This document shows positions 37,701-46,642 of a DNA stretch of 64,000 nt, piece after piece. The position numbers were made by a program, and so were the translations under genes. The stretch comes from CAVQBJ01 sp963819075 (GTDB lineage Bacteria > Actinomycetota > Thermoleophilia > Solirubrobacterales > Solirubrobacteraceae): contig CAWFUP010000002.1 in assembly GCA_963819075.1 (NCBI GenBank), positions 186,001-250,000 on the forward strand, written 5' to 3'. The notes beneath the pieces were generated by a model, which was not told where the DNA came from, ran no database searches, and was given only the letters and a program-made list of their open reading frames with translations. Within the stretch, counting starts at the first letter, position 1; the number at the start of each line of letters is the position of its first letter.

Positions 37701-40300
37701 TCGTGGTCACGGTCACGCTCACCGTGCCCGTGCCCGCCGGGGCGGTCACCACCAGCGACGTCGCCGACGCCGACGTGACCGTCGCGCTCGAACCACCGAA
37801 CGCCACCGCATCACCCGACGCCGTGGCGCTGAAGTTCGAGCCCGTGATCGTCACCGACGTCCCACCAGCCTGCGGACCACTCGACGGACTGACCGACGAG
37901 ATCACCGGAGCCGGCGGAACATACGTGTACGTCGCCGGACCCGACGTGCCGTTGACCGTAGCCACCGTCACGCTCACCGTGCCCGTCCCGGCCGGAGCCG
38001 TCACCGTCAACGAGGTCGCCGTAGGCGTACCCGTCACCGTCGCCACGGCCGAACCAAACTTGACCGTGTCGCCCGACGCCGTCGTGCTGAAGCCGGTGCC
38101 CGTGATCGTCACCGAGTTCCCACCCGCCTGCGGACCACTCGTCGGACTCAGCGACGTGATCGTCGGCGCGTTGTTGTACGTATAGCTCGCCGTATTCGAC
38201 GTGCCATTGACGGTCGCCACCGACACGCTCACCGTGCCCGTCCCGGCCGGAGCCGTCACCGTCAACGAGGTCGCCGTAGGCGTACCCGTCACCGTCGCCG
38301 TGCCCGAACCAAACTTGACCGTGTCGCCCGACGCCGTCGTGCTGAAGCCGGTGCCCGTGATCGTCACCGAGTTCCCACCGCTCGGCGGACCATTCGTCGG
38401 ACTGAGCGACGTGATCGTCGGCGGCCCGTTATACGTGTAGCTCAGCGAGTTCGACGTCCCGTTGACCGTTGCGACCGTCACGCTGACCGTCCCCGTGCCC
38501 GCCGGCGCCGTGACCGTCAACGAGGTGGCCGTCGGCGTACCCGTGACCGTTGCGGTGCTCGAACCGAACTTGACCGTGTCGCCCGACGCCGTCGTAGTGA
38601 ACCCGGTGCCCGTGATCGTCACCGTGGTCCCACCACCCGGCACGCCATTGTTCGGGCTGATCGACGAGATCACCGGCGGCGGGTTGTACGTGTAGCTCAC
38701 GCTGTTCGACGTCCCGTTGACCGTCGCCTCCGTCACGTTGACCGTCCCGGTCCCGGCCGGAGCCGTGACCGTCAACGACGTCGCCGTCGGCGTACCCGTC
38801 ACCGTCGCCGTGGCCGAACCGAACTTGACCGTGTCGCCCGACGCCGTCGTAGCGAACCCGGTACCCGTGATCGTCACCGTGTTCCCACCAACAGGCGGAC
38901 CACTCGTCGGACTGATCGACGAGATCGCCGGCGGCGCGTTGTACGTGTAGCTCGCGCTGTTCGAAGTCCCAGCGCTCGTCGTCACGGTCACCGCGGCCGT
39001 GCCAGTCCCAGCCGGCGCCGTCACGGTCAGCAGACGTAGCCGAGGCCGACGTGACCGTCGCGCTCGAGGAGCCGAACGCCACCGCGTCGCCCGACGCCGT
39101 CGCATTGAAGTTCGTACCCGTGATCGTCACCGAGTTCCCGCCAGCGGGCGGGCCACTCGTCGGACTGATCGACGAGATCGTCGGTGGCGAGTTGTACGTG
39201 TACCTGTCGGCGCTGCTCGTCGCCGACGTCTGGCCGAGCGAGTCGGTCACCGTAACGTCGACCGTGCCCGAACCGGCCGGAGCGGTCGCCGTGATCGACG
39301 TGCCCGAGCCGACCGTCACGCCGGTGGCCGACGCCGAGCCGAATTTGACCGTATCGCCCGAGGCGAACCCGCTACCAGTGATGGTCACCGGCGTCCCGCC
39401 GGCCTGCGGACCGCTCGACGGGCTGACCGCGGTCACCGCCGGCGGAGGCACATAGGTGTACCTATCGGCACTGCTCGTAGTCGATGTGCCGCCCGAGCCC
39501 GTGACCGTCACGTCGACCGTGCCCGAACCGGCCGGAGCCGTCGCCGTCAGTGACGTACCCGAGGACACGGACACGTTGGTGGCGGCGGCCGACCCGAAAC
39601 TGACCGTGTCGCCCGCGGCGAACCCGCTACCCGTCACCGTCACCGTGTTGCCACCGCCAGCCGCGCCCTGAGTCGGGCTGACCGCGGTGACCGTCGGCGC
39701 CGGCGCGGAGATCGGGATCGAGGCCAGCGGCGCACCGGGACTCGGCGGATTGCAGGTCGCGGAGACCGAGATGCCGTCGGCGGCGACTGTGGCGATGTAG
39801 CTGCCCGCCGCGGCGTCGAGGGCGAGGTTGACGTCGGAGCCCCCCGCGCCGGTCACGGTGTAGGGCCCCTCGGCCAGCGGAGTGGCCGGGACGCTCACCG
39901 TCGCCTGGACGACGGACGTGTTGATCACCACCGTCGGCGAGGAGGCAGCCCAGTTCAAGGAGGCGGGGGTAGCGCCCGTGACGTCCACCGGAAAGGCCGT
40001 GAAACCCACGGTGACGCTCGTGATCCCGAGGGCTGTGAAGCCGGCGTACAAGTTCGCCGGGCTGTCGAGGACCACCTGAGCAGTCGGCGTGAAGGTCTGG
40101 CCGGGACTGAGCGACGTCGGTGCCGTCATCGCCACGCTGGCGGTGACCGCAACCGTACCTCCGGAGGCGCTGCAAGTGAGCACGAACGGGGCCGATGTAT
40201 ACGTCGTGGTGCCGGCGGCTTCGGCGACGGACGCCGGGGTAATGACAGCCGCGAGTACGCTGACCGCGAGCGCCAGCCGCGTACGACTGAGCGTACGCAT
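34768..40300 (-). CDS. Giant secreted IPT/TIG-repeat protein (about 19 repeats), one frameshift
   Basis: About 1,840 residues. The signal peptide MRTLSRTRLALAVSVLAAVI with cleavage after VAEA starts at 40300; a TTG at 40321 has a better-placed GAGGAGGGC. After an N-terminal beta domain (FVLTCSASGGTVAVTASVAM) come about 19 IPT/TIG Ig-like repeats, each with the pattern P-x-I-S-S-x-S-P-T-S-G-P-x-x-G-G, then VTITGTGFS and GTGTVSVTV. The last repeat (LPVVTRVSPNRGAPFSLVFV) is divergent and the protein ends YTSWFFFSRRSPVAR. No LPXTG or transmembrane anchor is clear. A single extra base near 39031 splits the frame between repeats 3 and 4. IPT repeats are structural Ig-like modules of surface adhesins and glycan-binding proteins; adhesion is inferred. 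Confidence 0.88.
35080..36643. repeat. Six tandem 261 bp units in the IPT gene
   Basis: Six consecutive 87-codon units, with period markers at 35093, 35354, 35615, 35876, 36137 and 36398. The units at 35615, 35876 and 36137 are almost identical in nucleotides. Upstream in the gene (36.6-38.4 kb) longer duplications occur: blocks offset by 516 bp (37187 and 37703) and by 1,281 bp (36920 and 38201). Confidence 0.9.
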
Positions 40301-40495
40301 CGCCGTGTGGAGCGTAGACAAGAGCCCTGCCCTCCTCTTGATGTTTGACCCGTGCGGCGCGAAACCCTGACCCACATCTGTAACGCGCCCCTACCTGATT
40401 GCCCGTGAGCCTTGCGGAAACATCGGCGTATGTCAAGCAATCGGCGGGCTCGGCTCCGCTGCGTCGCGGGGCGCTCGGCGCCGCGGCGGCCTACA

Positions 40496-40690
40496 TCAGT
40501 CGAGGCTGAGCCGATCGCGTCGGGCCCGGAGAAACTCGCGCTCGACCGGATCGCCGGCGCGTGCGATTGCCGCGTCATAGCCGCGCGACGCCTCGGCGCG
40601 ACGCCCGAGGCGGCGCAGCAAATCGGCCCGGATGGCATGACTGACGTAGTAGTCCCCGAGGTCGAGGCCCGCGACGACGGCGAGCGCTCA
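40496..40690 (-). pseudogene. C-terminal remnant of an ECF-type sigma factor
   Basis: The minus-strand frame ending at a TGA at 40496-40498 reads GLDLGDYYVSHAIRADLLRR, LGRRAEASRGYDAAIARAGD, PVEREFLRARRDRLSLD. This is the TPR-like C-terminal extension of the large ECF sigma factors that end ...ATRADLLRRLGRxAEAAAAYDRAI...ERxFLxRR. The sigma regions 2 and 4 are absent. It begins exactly at the TfoX stop codon, so the sigma gene was replaced or deleted from this side. Confidence 0.65.
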
Positions 40691-41023
40691 GCCCTTCGGT
40701 GGCAGGGTGCGCGCGTAGGCGACCCCGCGCTGCACCCAGCGCTCGAGTTGTCGCTTCGTGCGGACGCCGTCGGTCTCGATTCGCAGCCATCCGGGCATCT
40801 CGCGACCGCGCATGATCATCGGCCGCGTGTGAGGCCTGCCCAGCAGCGACTCGCCGTCGGCCGGATCGACGCGGACCATCAGCCCGCCGCGCCCGCTGAC
40901 GCTCACCGACATGTTGCCGCCGACGAGGAACGCCAGGCCGCCGAACATCCGCTTCTCGGTTACGCCCGCCTCGATGGCGATGAGCTCGCGGACCCGGTTT
41001 GCGAGGTCCTCGTCGTAGGCCAT
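40688..41023 (-). CDS. TfoX/Sxy N-terminal domain protein
   Basis: 111 residues from the ATG at 41023. MAYDEDLANRVRELIAIEAG then VTEKRMFGGLAFLVGGNMSV is the TfoX N-terminal domain signature (KRMFGG..AF). The competence-related C-terminal domain is absent, as in most actinobacterial members, whose role is unknown. It starts 7 nt after the stop of the glutaredoxin-like gene, so the two are co-transcribed. Confidence 0.9.
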   Translation of the reverse strand: MAYDEDLANRVRELIAIEAGVTEKRMFGGLAFLVGGNMSVSVSGRGGLMVRVDPADGESLLGRPHTRPMIMRGREMPGWLRIETDGVRTKRQLERWVQRGVAYARTLPPKG

Positions 41024-41030
41024 GAGCGCA

Positions 41031-41324
41031 TTATGCTCGGGCAGCGGCGGGGTTGTCGCGGGCCCACGCCGCGATCTCCTTCGACCCGTCGACGACCATG
41101 CCATCGTCGAGCACGAGCGCCGGCACCCAGTAGCTGCCGGTCAGCTCGTGGACCTCGCGGCGTCCCCGTGTCGCGTTGCCGAGCGCGCCGAGCGGCGCGT
41201 AGCCATATGACCGCACGACCTCGGGCTCGTGGCCTGCCTCCTTGAGCGCGTGGTAGGCGTTCGCGCACGGGTGGCCCCCCGGACGTGGCATCGGAAACGT
41301 ACCCCAGCAGACGTACAGCTTCAT
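41031..41324 (-). CDS. Glutaredoxin/GST-N-like thioredoxin-fold protein
   Basis: 97 residues. MKLYVCWGTFPMPRPGGHPC, ANAYHALKEAGHEPEVVRSY, the cis-Pro strand SYWVPALVLDDGMVVDGSKE and IAAWARDN give a thioredoxin-fold beta-alpha-beta-alpha-beta-beta-alpha layout like a glutathione S-transferase N-domain. The usual CxxC is not present in that form: Cys6 and Cys20 are separate. GGAGGAGCC precedes the ATG. Operon with the TfoX gene. Confidence 0.8.
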   Translation of the reverse strand: MKLYVCWGTFPMPRPGGHPCANAYHALKEAGHEPEVVRSYGYAPLGALGNATRGRREVHELTGSYWVPALVLDDGMVVDGSKEIAAWARDNPAAARA

Positions 41325-41362
41325 CTGGCTCCTCCTCGTGATCGCGGTGTCCGGCGGTCGAT

Positions 41363-42005
41363 CTACCAGTGCAAGCGATTCGCGTAACCCTCATCGAGTG
41401 CCGCCTGCTCCTGCTCGATGGTCACGTCGTCTCCGCGGTGGTCGCGCAGGATGCGCGCGGCAGACGGAAGATCCTCGGCGGGCGGCCAGGCATCCGGGCG
41501 CCACAGCTGCGAACGAATGAGCGCCTTGGCGCAGTGGATGTACGCCTGCTCGACCTCGACCACGAGCGCGGCCGGGCGGCCGCTTGGAGTCGTTGGCGAG
41601 CGCGTCGAGGATGTCGGCGTCGGTGCACAACACGCAGCCGCCGTTGACGCGCAGCGTCTCTCCGAGGCCCGGGATCAGGAACAGCAGCCCCGCCTGCGGG
41701 TTGGCCATGACGTTGGTGAACGAGTCCAGCCGGCGATTGCCCGGAGCGTCGGGCAGCGCCAGGCGATGCTCGTCGAGCACGCGTACGAACCCGGGCGGTC
41801 CGCCCTTCGGCGACACGTCACACGAGCCGTCGGCGCCCGAGGTGGCGAGCAGCACGAACGGCGATGCAGCGATGAAGTCGCGGCAGTGCGGATCGAGGAC
41901 CGCGATCTGCTTACGCAGCGCCCGCTCGGCGGGGGCCGGGTACAGATCACGCAACGCCTCGATGCTCGTCACGATCTCGGTGGGCATCCCCCCTGCTGCG
42001 CTCAT
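41363..42005 (-). CDS. PPOX-type (pyridoxamine-phosphate-oxidase-like) flavoprotein, one frameshift
   Basis: About 213 residues from the ATG at 42005. RKQIAVLDPHCRDFIAASPF, VLLATSGADGSCDVSPKGGP, PGFVRVLDEHRLALPDAPGN, RRLDSFTNVMANPQAGLLFL and VNGGCVLCTDADIL match the MSMEG_1061-type FMN-dependent PPOX family. Near 41578 the frame shifts by one base; the C-terminal part (VEVEQAYIHCAKALIRSQLW) then continues in another frame to a stop at 41363. FMN-binding split barrel; substrate unknown. Confidence 0.85.
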
Positions 42006-42063
42006 CGCGCCATGATCCCACCTCCCGGAGGCAGTCGCGGCGAACCGCCGATGCTCGATACGC

Positions 42064-43770
42064 CTACGAGACGGTGAGCGTGACCGCGGGCGAGGCACCG
42101 GCCGCCTGGTGGAGGTTGGCGACCGTACGGGCCACGCAGCGGTAGGCGCCGGAGCGGGCCGGACGGAAGGTGAGCGCAAACGCCCCACCCTGCACCGGCA
42201 GATCGTGGGTTGAGACCGTTGCCGCGCGCCCGGCCGCGGGCGGCCCCGCGACCGTGACGACAACGCGCGGCAGCGGCGGCGAGGCCGTGCCGCTCAGCGT
42301 CACCAGCCCGCCGGGCGCGAGCGCCGCCGCGGAGGTGGTGAGCGTGAGCGCCGGGGCGACCCCGACGTCCAGTGGCTCAGAGATGGTGGCGGGTAGCCCG
42401 GGAGCGCCCACGAACAGGACGCGCAGCGCGGCATTGAAGCTGACCGGCAGCGAGAGCGAGAATCGCCCGGCCGCGTCGGTCGTCAGCTCGGCGATCGCGC
42501 TCTCAACTGGCGGGTCGGCCGAGCCGGCGAGCGCGCGGCTCTGCAGCGCGATCGGCACGCCGGCCACGGGCGTGCCGTCGAGCGCCGTCAGCGAGCCGCT
42601 CAACGCCGCCGTCGCGGGCGCGGTCAGCGTGCCGGCCGGCCCGACGAGCGTGGCTACGAGTGGGCTCCCGGCCAGGGCGAGCGCCTGGCGACGCACCGAG
42701 GGCAGCCGCGCGTACAGCGCGTCGCCGGGGCAGTTGGTCGAGTCGCCGTCGCGGTGCCCGGCGATCCGCGGCAGCGTGACCGCTGCGCCGGCGGGGAAGC
42801 GGCTGTAGACGGCGCCGGCCGGGTCGACGTGGACGCTCACCTGACCGCTCGTCGGAACACCGTGCAGGGAGAGCTTCCAGGCCAGCAGGTTCTGCAGCGC
42901 CTCGAGCGCCGCCGGCGACGGCAGCGCCGCGCTGAACGTGCCGAGGATGGCGACGCCCGTCGAGACGAGGTTGTAGCCGCCGGCCTGGGCGCCGACGACG
43001 GGCTCATCGATCCCGCCGGCTCGAGCCTCGAACGTCCGCCCGAAGCCGTCGATGACGAAGTTGTAGCCGATGTCCCGCCAGCCATTGGCCTGTACGTGGT
43101 AGGCCCAGATGGCGCGCAGCATGGCCGGCACATCAGCGCTCGCGTAGCCGTTCGGATTCTCCGTGTGGTGCACGAAGGCGAGGCGGACCGCGCCGTAGCC
43201 GGCCCCGTCGCGGGGAGCGGGGGCCATCCCCTGCGCCCAGGCGGCACGGGCGATGATCGGGGGCTGCCCGGGCCCGGCGGGCAGCGTCGGGGTGGCGAGC
43301 GCGAGCGCCGCACCGGTGGCGTCGTCGAGCGGCGACGGCGCGGCGGCCACGAAGTGCAGCGCGACGCCGCTCAGGTCGGTCGAGGCGCTCAGCTCGAGCT
43401 CGAGGGCACGGCCGGTCCACACCGGGTCGCCGACGCGTGGGGCGCCGGGGGCGAGGCGATCGGGGCCGTGGCCGGCCGCCGCGGCGTTAGCCCAGACGCC
43501 GTCGGGAGCGCCGTTGCGACCGACGGTGCGCAGCGCCAGGCGCGGCCGCGCCGGCGCACGCCATTGGATGCCGGCGAGATCGAACGGAGCCGGCGCACGT
43601 ACGCGATGGGTGCCGGCGCGCAGATCGCCGAGCCGCACGGTCACCAGGCGCGGAGCGCCGGTGCGCGCGGCTTGCCCCGGCCAGGCGGCGCGAGGCGACA
43701 CGGCCGAGATCGCGCCGGACCCGGCCACGGCGGCCAGCAGCGAGCGTCGGGTCAACCGCGGAGCGGTCAC
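42064..43770 (-). CDS. TAT-exported N-acetylmuramoyl-L-alanine amidase/PGRP-like protein
   Basis: About 568 residues from a GTG at 43770; the frame is open to 43926. RLTRRSLLAAVAGSGAIS is a twin-arginine signal. After a beta-rich N-domain the amidase_2/PGRP domain appears: LAFVHHTENPNGYASADVPA (first zinc His), NGWRDIGYNFVIDGFGRTFE, AGHRDGDSTNCPGDALYARL (second His and Cys of the zinc site). The C-terminal third contains two Ig-like/bacterial-surface domains (VGPAGTLTAPATAALSGSL; LVTLSGTASPPLPRVVVTV). It cleaves the amide between MurNAc and L-Ala in peptidoglycan, outside the membrane. Confidence 0.9.
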   Translation of the reverse strand: MTAPRLTRRSLLAAVAGSGAISAVSPRAAWPGQAARTGAPRLVTVRLGDLRAGTHRVRAPAPFDLAGIQWRAPARPRLALRTVGRNGAPDGVWANAAAAGHGPDRLAPGAPRVGDPVWTGRALELELSASTDLSGVALHFVAAAPSPLDDATGAALALATPTLPAGPGQPPIIARAAWAQGMAPAPRDGAGYGAVRLAFVHHTENPNGYASADVPAMLRAIWAYHVQANGWRDIGYNFVIDGFGRTFEARAGGIDEPVVGAQAGGYNLVSTGVAILGTFSAALPSPAALEALQNLLAWKLSLHGVPTSGQVSVHVDPAGAVYSRFPAGAAVTLPRIAGHRDGDSTNCPGDALYARLPSVRRQALALAGSPLVATLVGPAGTLTAPATAALSGSLTALDGTPVAGVPIALQSRALAGSADPPVESAIAELTTDAAGRFSLSLPVSFNAALRVLFVGAPGLPATISEPLDVGVAPALTLTTSAAALAPGGLVTLSGTASPPLPRVVVTVAGPPAAGRAATVSTHDLPVQGGAFALTFRPARSGAYRCVARTVANLHQAAGASPAVTLTVS

Positions 43771-43962
43771 GACGCTCGTAACACCGGGCGCGGCAACGCG
43801 GAGCGGTCGCGCGCCGTCGCCAGGGCCGGCGCATCGATGATCACGATCCGCGCTGTCGGCCTCCGTCCGTCGCGGGTGGCTCGCCGTGTGCCGGTCGCTC
43901 CTCGGATCCACGCTCGTCCGTTTCACCTTAGTGGCCGGCGGATCGGTTCTGGTCGCGAGCAG

Positions 43963-44535
43963 TCACTTCGGATGCTCGGAGAGCAACAGGAAGCGCGCGG
44001 GCCGGCGCAGCGCCTCATAGACGTGCGGGACGTCCGCGGGGAAGGAGGCGTAGTCGCCGACGCCGAGCTCGCTGATGCGCTCGACCGGACCGGCGATCAG
44101 CGTGCCGTCGAGCACGTGGAGGTGCGCGCGCGCTCCGGGCGGTCCCGGAGCGTGCTCGTGGGCGGGGCCTGGCCCGAGGGCGATCTCGGCCACATCGACT
44201 GCGCCGCCCGGCGCAATCGCCTCGAGCGAGCGTCGGCGCAGGCCGTCGCGCAGCTCGTGATGGCCTTCGCTCGCGCGACGGATGCGAACCTCACCGGGCG
44301 CCGTCTCCTCGAGCAGCTCGCCCGGCGAGATGCGAAGCGCGTCGGCGATGCTCACGAGCGTCTCAACCGTCGGATTGGCGCGCGCATTCTCGATCCCCGA
44401 CAGCGTCGCCTTGCTCATCCCGGTTGCGCGGGCGAGCTCGGACAGCGACAGGTGCCGCGCGATACGCGCCCGGCGCAGGTTCGCGGCGAGCACCGCCTGG
44501 ATCCCGCTCGACCGATCATCTAACATAGAGAACAC
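43963..44535 (-). CDS. XRE-family regulator with C-terminal cupin domain
   Basis: 190 residues (ATG 44535, or ATG 44526). The helix-turn-helix LSLSELARATGMSKATLSGI followed by ENARANPTVETLVSIADAL is a standard XRE domain. Residues 110-185 form a cupin (GGAVDVAEIALGPGPAHEHA; LGVGDYASFPADVPHVYEAL) that would bind a small ligand. Such regulators usually control the divergent neighbour, here the DsbA-type isomerase across 35 bp, so autoregulation plus control of that gene is likely. Confidence 0.9.
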   Translation of the reverse strand: MFSMLDDRSSGIQAVLAANLRRARIARHLSLSELARATGMSKATLSGIENARANPTVETLVSIADALRISPGELLEETAPGEVRIRRASEGHHELRDGLRRRSLEAIAPGGAVDVAEIALGPGPAHEHAPGPPGARAHLHVLDGTLIAGPVERISELGVGDYASFPADVPHVYEALRRPARFLLLSEHPK

Positions 44536-44570
44536 CGCGTTTACTTTATCGAACGGTCAGGAGGGCTCGG

Positions 44571-45167
44571 ATGCCCCGCCCGCGGTTCTATTTCGATCTC
44601 GGCTCGCCGTACGCCTACCTCGCCGCCGAGCGCGTCGATGAGCTGCTGCCCGAGCCCCCGCAATGGCAACCGGTGCTGCTCGGCGGCCTGTTCAAGCGCA
44701 CCGGCCGCAGCTCGTGGGCGCTCGGCGATCACCGCCGCCGGCAGGCCGGCATGGCCGAGATCGAGCGCCGTGCCGCCGGCTACGGGCTACCGGCGATTCG
44801 CTGGCCCGACCCCTGGCCCGGCAGCTACCTGCTGGCGATGCGCGCCGCGACCTACGCATTTGCTGCCGAGCGCGGGCGCGCCTTCGCGCGGCAGGCGTTC
44901 CGCGACGCGTTCCAGGACGGACGCGACCTGAGTGTCACCGCGCACGTGCTCGACGCGGGCGAACGTAGCGGCTTGGATCGGAGCGAGATCGAGGACGCGC
45001 TCGAGGACCCGCAGATCAAGCAAGCACTGCGGGATGCGACCGAGACCGCCGGCGAGCTCGGGGTCGTCGGCGTGCCGACGCTCGCCGTCGACGACGAGCT
45101 GTTCTGGGGCGACGACCGACTTGACGACGCGGCGGCCCACCTGCGCCGCGAAACCGCGACGCCGTGA
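44571..45167 (+). CDS. DsbA-family 2-hydroxychromene-2-carboxylate isomerase-like protein
   Basis: 198 residues. PRFYFDLGSPYAYLAAERVD is the family start with the SPY motif (Ser in place of the redox CxxC). Then come VLLGGLFKRTGR, RWPDPWPGSYLLAMRAATYA, a helical insert and GVVGVPTLAVDDELFWGDDR with the cis-Pro VPT and WGxDR ending. This is the kappa-class GST/HCCA isomerase group, glutathione- or mycothiol-dependent enzymes of aromatic degradation. TCAGGAGGG precedes the ATG. Divergent from the XRE-cupin regulator. Confidence 0.9.
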   Translation: MPRPRFYFDLGSPYAYLAAERVDELLPEPPQWQPVLLGGLFKRTGRSSWALGDHRRRQAGMAEIERRAAGYGLPAIRWPDPWPGSYLLAMRAATYAFAAERGRAFARQAFRDAFQDGRDLSVTAHVLDAGERSGLDRSEIEDALEDPQIKQALRDATETAGELGVVGVPTLAVDDELFWGDDRLDDAAAHLRRETATP

Positions 45168-45209
45168 GCGTGGTGCTGCCGCCAGCGCCGTCATCGCTAC
45201 GCTCCGCGG

Positions 45210-45587
45210 ATGGCCGATCCCGTCAAGCCGCAGATCACGGTGCCCGACGAGCCGCCGTCGTATCAGCTCGAGCTCGAGGACATGACCGTCGGCGCGGGCG
45301 AGGAGGCGACGGCCGGGCGGATCGTCGACGTGCACTACGTCGGCGTCTCGTGGTCGACGGGCGAGGAGTTCGACGCCTCCTATGACCGCGGCGACACCTT
45401 CAGCTTCGCGCTCGGCAAGGGCCAGGTGATCTCCGGCTGGGATCAGGGCGTCGCCGGTATGCGGGTCGGAGGGCGCCGGCGCATCACGATCCCGCCGATG
45501 CTGGCCTACGGCAAGCGCGGCGCCGGCGGCGTCATCGGTCCCGACGAGACGCTCGTCTTCGTCGTCGACCTCGTCGACGTGCGCTGA
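45210..45587 (+). CDS. FKBP-type peptidyl-prolyl cis-trans isomerase
   Basis: 125 residues, one FKBP domain. VGAGEEATAGRIVDVHYVGV, GEEFDASYDRGDTFSFALGK, GQVISGWDQGVAGMRVGGRR, RITIPPMLAYGKRGAGGVIG, PDETLVFVVDLVDVR. The active-site Tyr, Phe, Asp and Trp positions are present. No signal peptide, so cytoplasmic. A perfect hairpin directly after the stop ends the transcript. Confidence 0.93.
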   Translation: MADPVKPQITVPDEPPSYQLELEDMTVGAGEEATAGRIVDVHYVGVSWSTGEEFDASYDRGDTFSFALGKGQVISGWDQGVAGMRVGGRRRITIPPMLAYGKRGAGGVIGPDETLVFVVDLVDVR

Positions 45588-45588
45588 A

Positions 45589-45608
45589 CCGGGCCGCGTG
45601 CGGCCCGG
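45589..45608. terminator. Bidirectional hairpin between FKBP and TauE genes
   Basis: Perfect 8 bp stem CCGGGCCG / CGGCCCGG, loop CGTG, starting 2 nt after the FKBP stop and 11 nt before the TauE stop. It serves both convergent genes. Confidence 0.65.
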
Positions 45609-45619
45609 GCTCGCCGCTG

Positions 45620-46642
45620 TCAGGGCCCGGCGATGTCGGCCCCGCTGCGCCCGGCGGCGGTCGCGACAGGGCGCCGCCCGTCTGCGGCGCCGGTCTGAGG
45701 CTCGGCGGACGGCGTCGGCAGCGCGTTGGCACGGCCGTTCGCCGACGGCCTGCCGACCGTGGCCGCCTCGGCGGCCCGCTCCCACGGCCGCGTGAGCAGG
45801 AGCCACATGATGGCCGCGCCGAGTAGAACGACGCACAAGATCCAGCCGAGGGCCGTCGTGCCGACGCCGATGTACTTCAGGCCGGAAGCGAAGATGACGA
45901 AGGTGATGACCGGCCGGATGTAGCGGTCGGGCACGGACGAGGACAGCAGTGACCCGACGAACACCGCGGGGACACTGCCGATGATGAGCGACGCGGTCAC
46001 CCCGAACTCGACGTGGCCAAAGGCCAGCGCACCGAGCGCGGCGGCAGCCGTGAGGGGAACGGCCTGGGTCAGGTCGGTGCCGACGAGCTGCCCGGCGCTG
46101 AGCGTCGGGTAGAGGAACAGCAGCAGCACGATCATCAGCGAACCCGAGCCGACGGAGGTCATCCCGACCACGACGCCGCCGACGACGCCAGTGAGGAGCG
46201 TCGCGAGCGGTCGCGGTCGGATCTCGTGGACGGCGGCAGCCCGCGGCCCGCCGCGGCGGCGATCGATGACCAGGCGCAGCAACATCGCGCCGGTGCCAAG
46301 CAGCAGCGCGGCGCCAAGGGCGATTTCGACCTGCTGCTGAGCCGCCTTGGAGTCGCCGAACAGATGCAGCAGGTAGGCGCCGAAGAACGCGGCCGGCACC
46401 GAGCCGATCACCATCCAGCGCACGAGACGCAGGTTGACCGTCCCCGCCCGCAGATGGACGGCGGCGCCGATCGGACGCATCACGACCGCGGCCACGAGAT
46501 CGCTGGAGATCGCCGCCGACGGGGTGACCCCGAACAGCAGGATGAGCATCGGCGTCATCAGCGCGCCGCCGCCGGCGCCCGTCATGCCGACGAGAAGCCC
46601 GACGATCGCGCTGCCGAGAACGATGAACGGATCGATGTGCAT
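45620..46642 (-). CDS. TauE/SafE-family sulfite/organosulfonate permease
   Basis: 340 residues from the ATG at 46642, with GGGAGG 12 nt upstream. About eight membrane helices. The two duplicated family motifs are seen: VGLLVGMTGAGGGALMTPML in the first half and VGGVVVGMTSVGSGSLMIVL in the second. The last 50 residues are a Pro/Ala-rich cytoplasmic tail. Members export sulfite or take up sulfonates and related anions; the substrate here is not indicated by neighbours. Confidence 0.9.
   Translation of the reverse strand: MHIDPFIVLGSAIVGLLVGMTGAGGGALMTPMLILLFGVTPSAAISSDLVAAVVMRPIGAAVHLRAGTVNLRLVRWMVIGSVPAAFFGAYLLHLFGDSKAAQQQVEIALGAALLLGTGAMLLRLVIDRRRGGPRAAAVHEIRPRPLATLLTGVVGGVVVGMTSVGSGSLMIVLLLFLYPTLSAGQLVGTDLTQAVPLTAAAALGALAFGHVEFGVTASLIIGSVPAVFVGSLLSSSVPDRYIRPVITFVIFASGLKYIGVGTTALGWILCVVLLGAAIMWLLLTRPWERAAEAATVGRPSANGRANALPTPSAEPQTGAADGRRPVATAAGRSGADIAGP

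Noticed and set aside
33922..39039. Single 1,705-codon open frame on the plus strand
   Set aside because: It is antisense to the IPT repeats. Its Arg/His/Asp-rich repetitive composition mirrors the codon bias of the real minus-strand gene.
42064..43926. Amidase start at 43926
   Set aside because: The first 50 residues are Arg/Asp/Pro-rich and place the twin-arginine signal too far inside; the GTG at 43770 fits an exported protein better.
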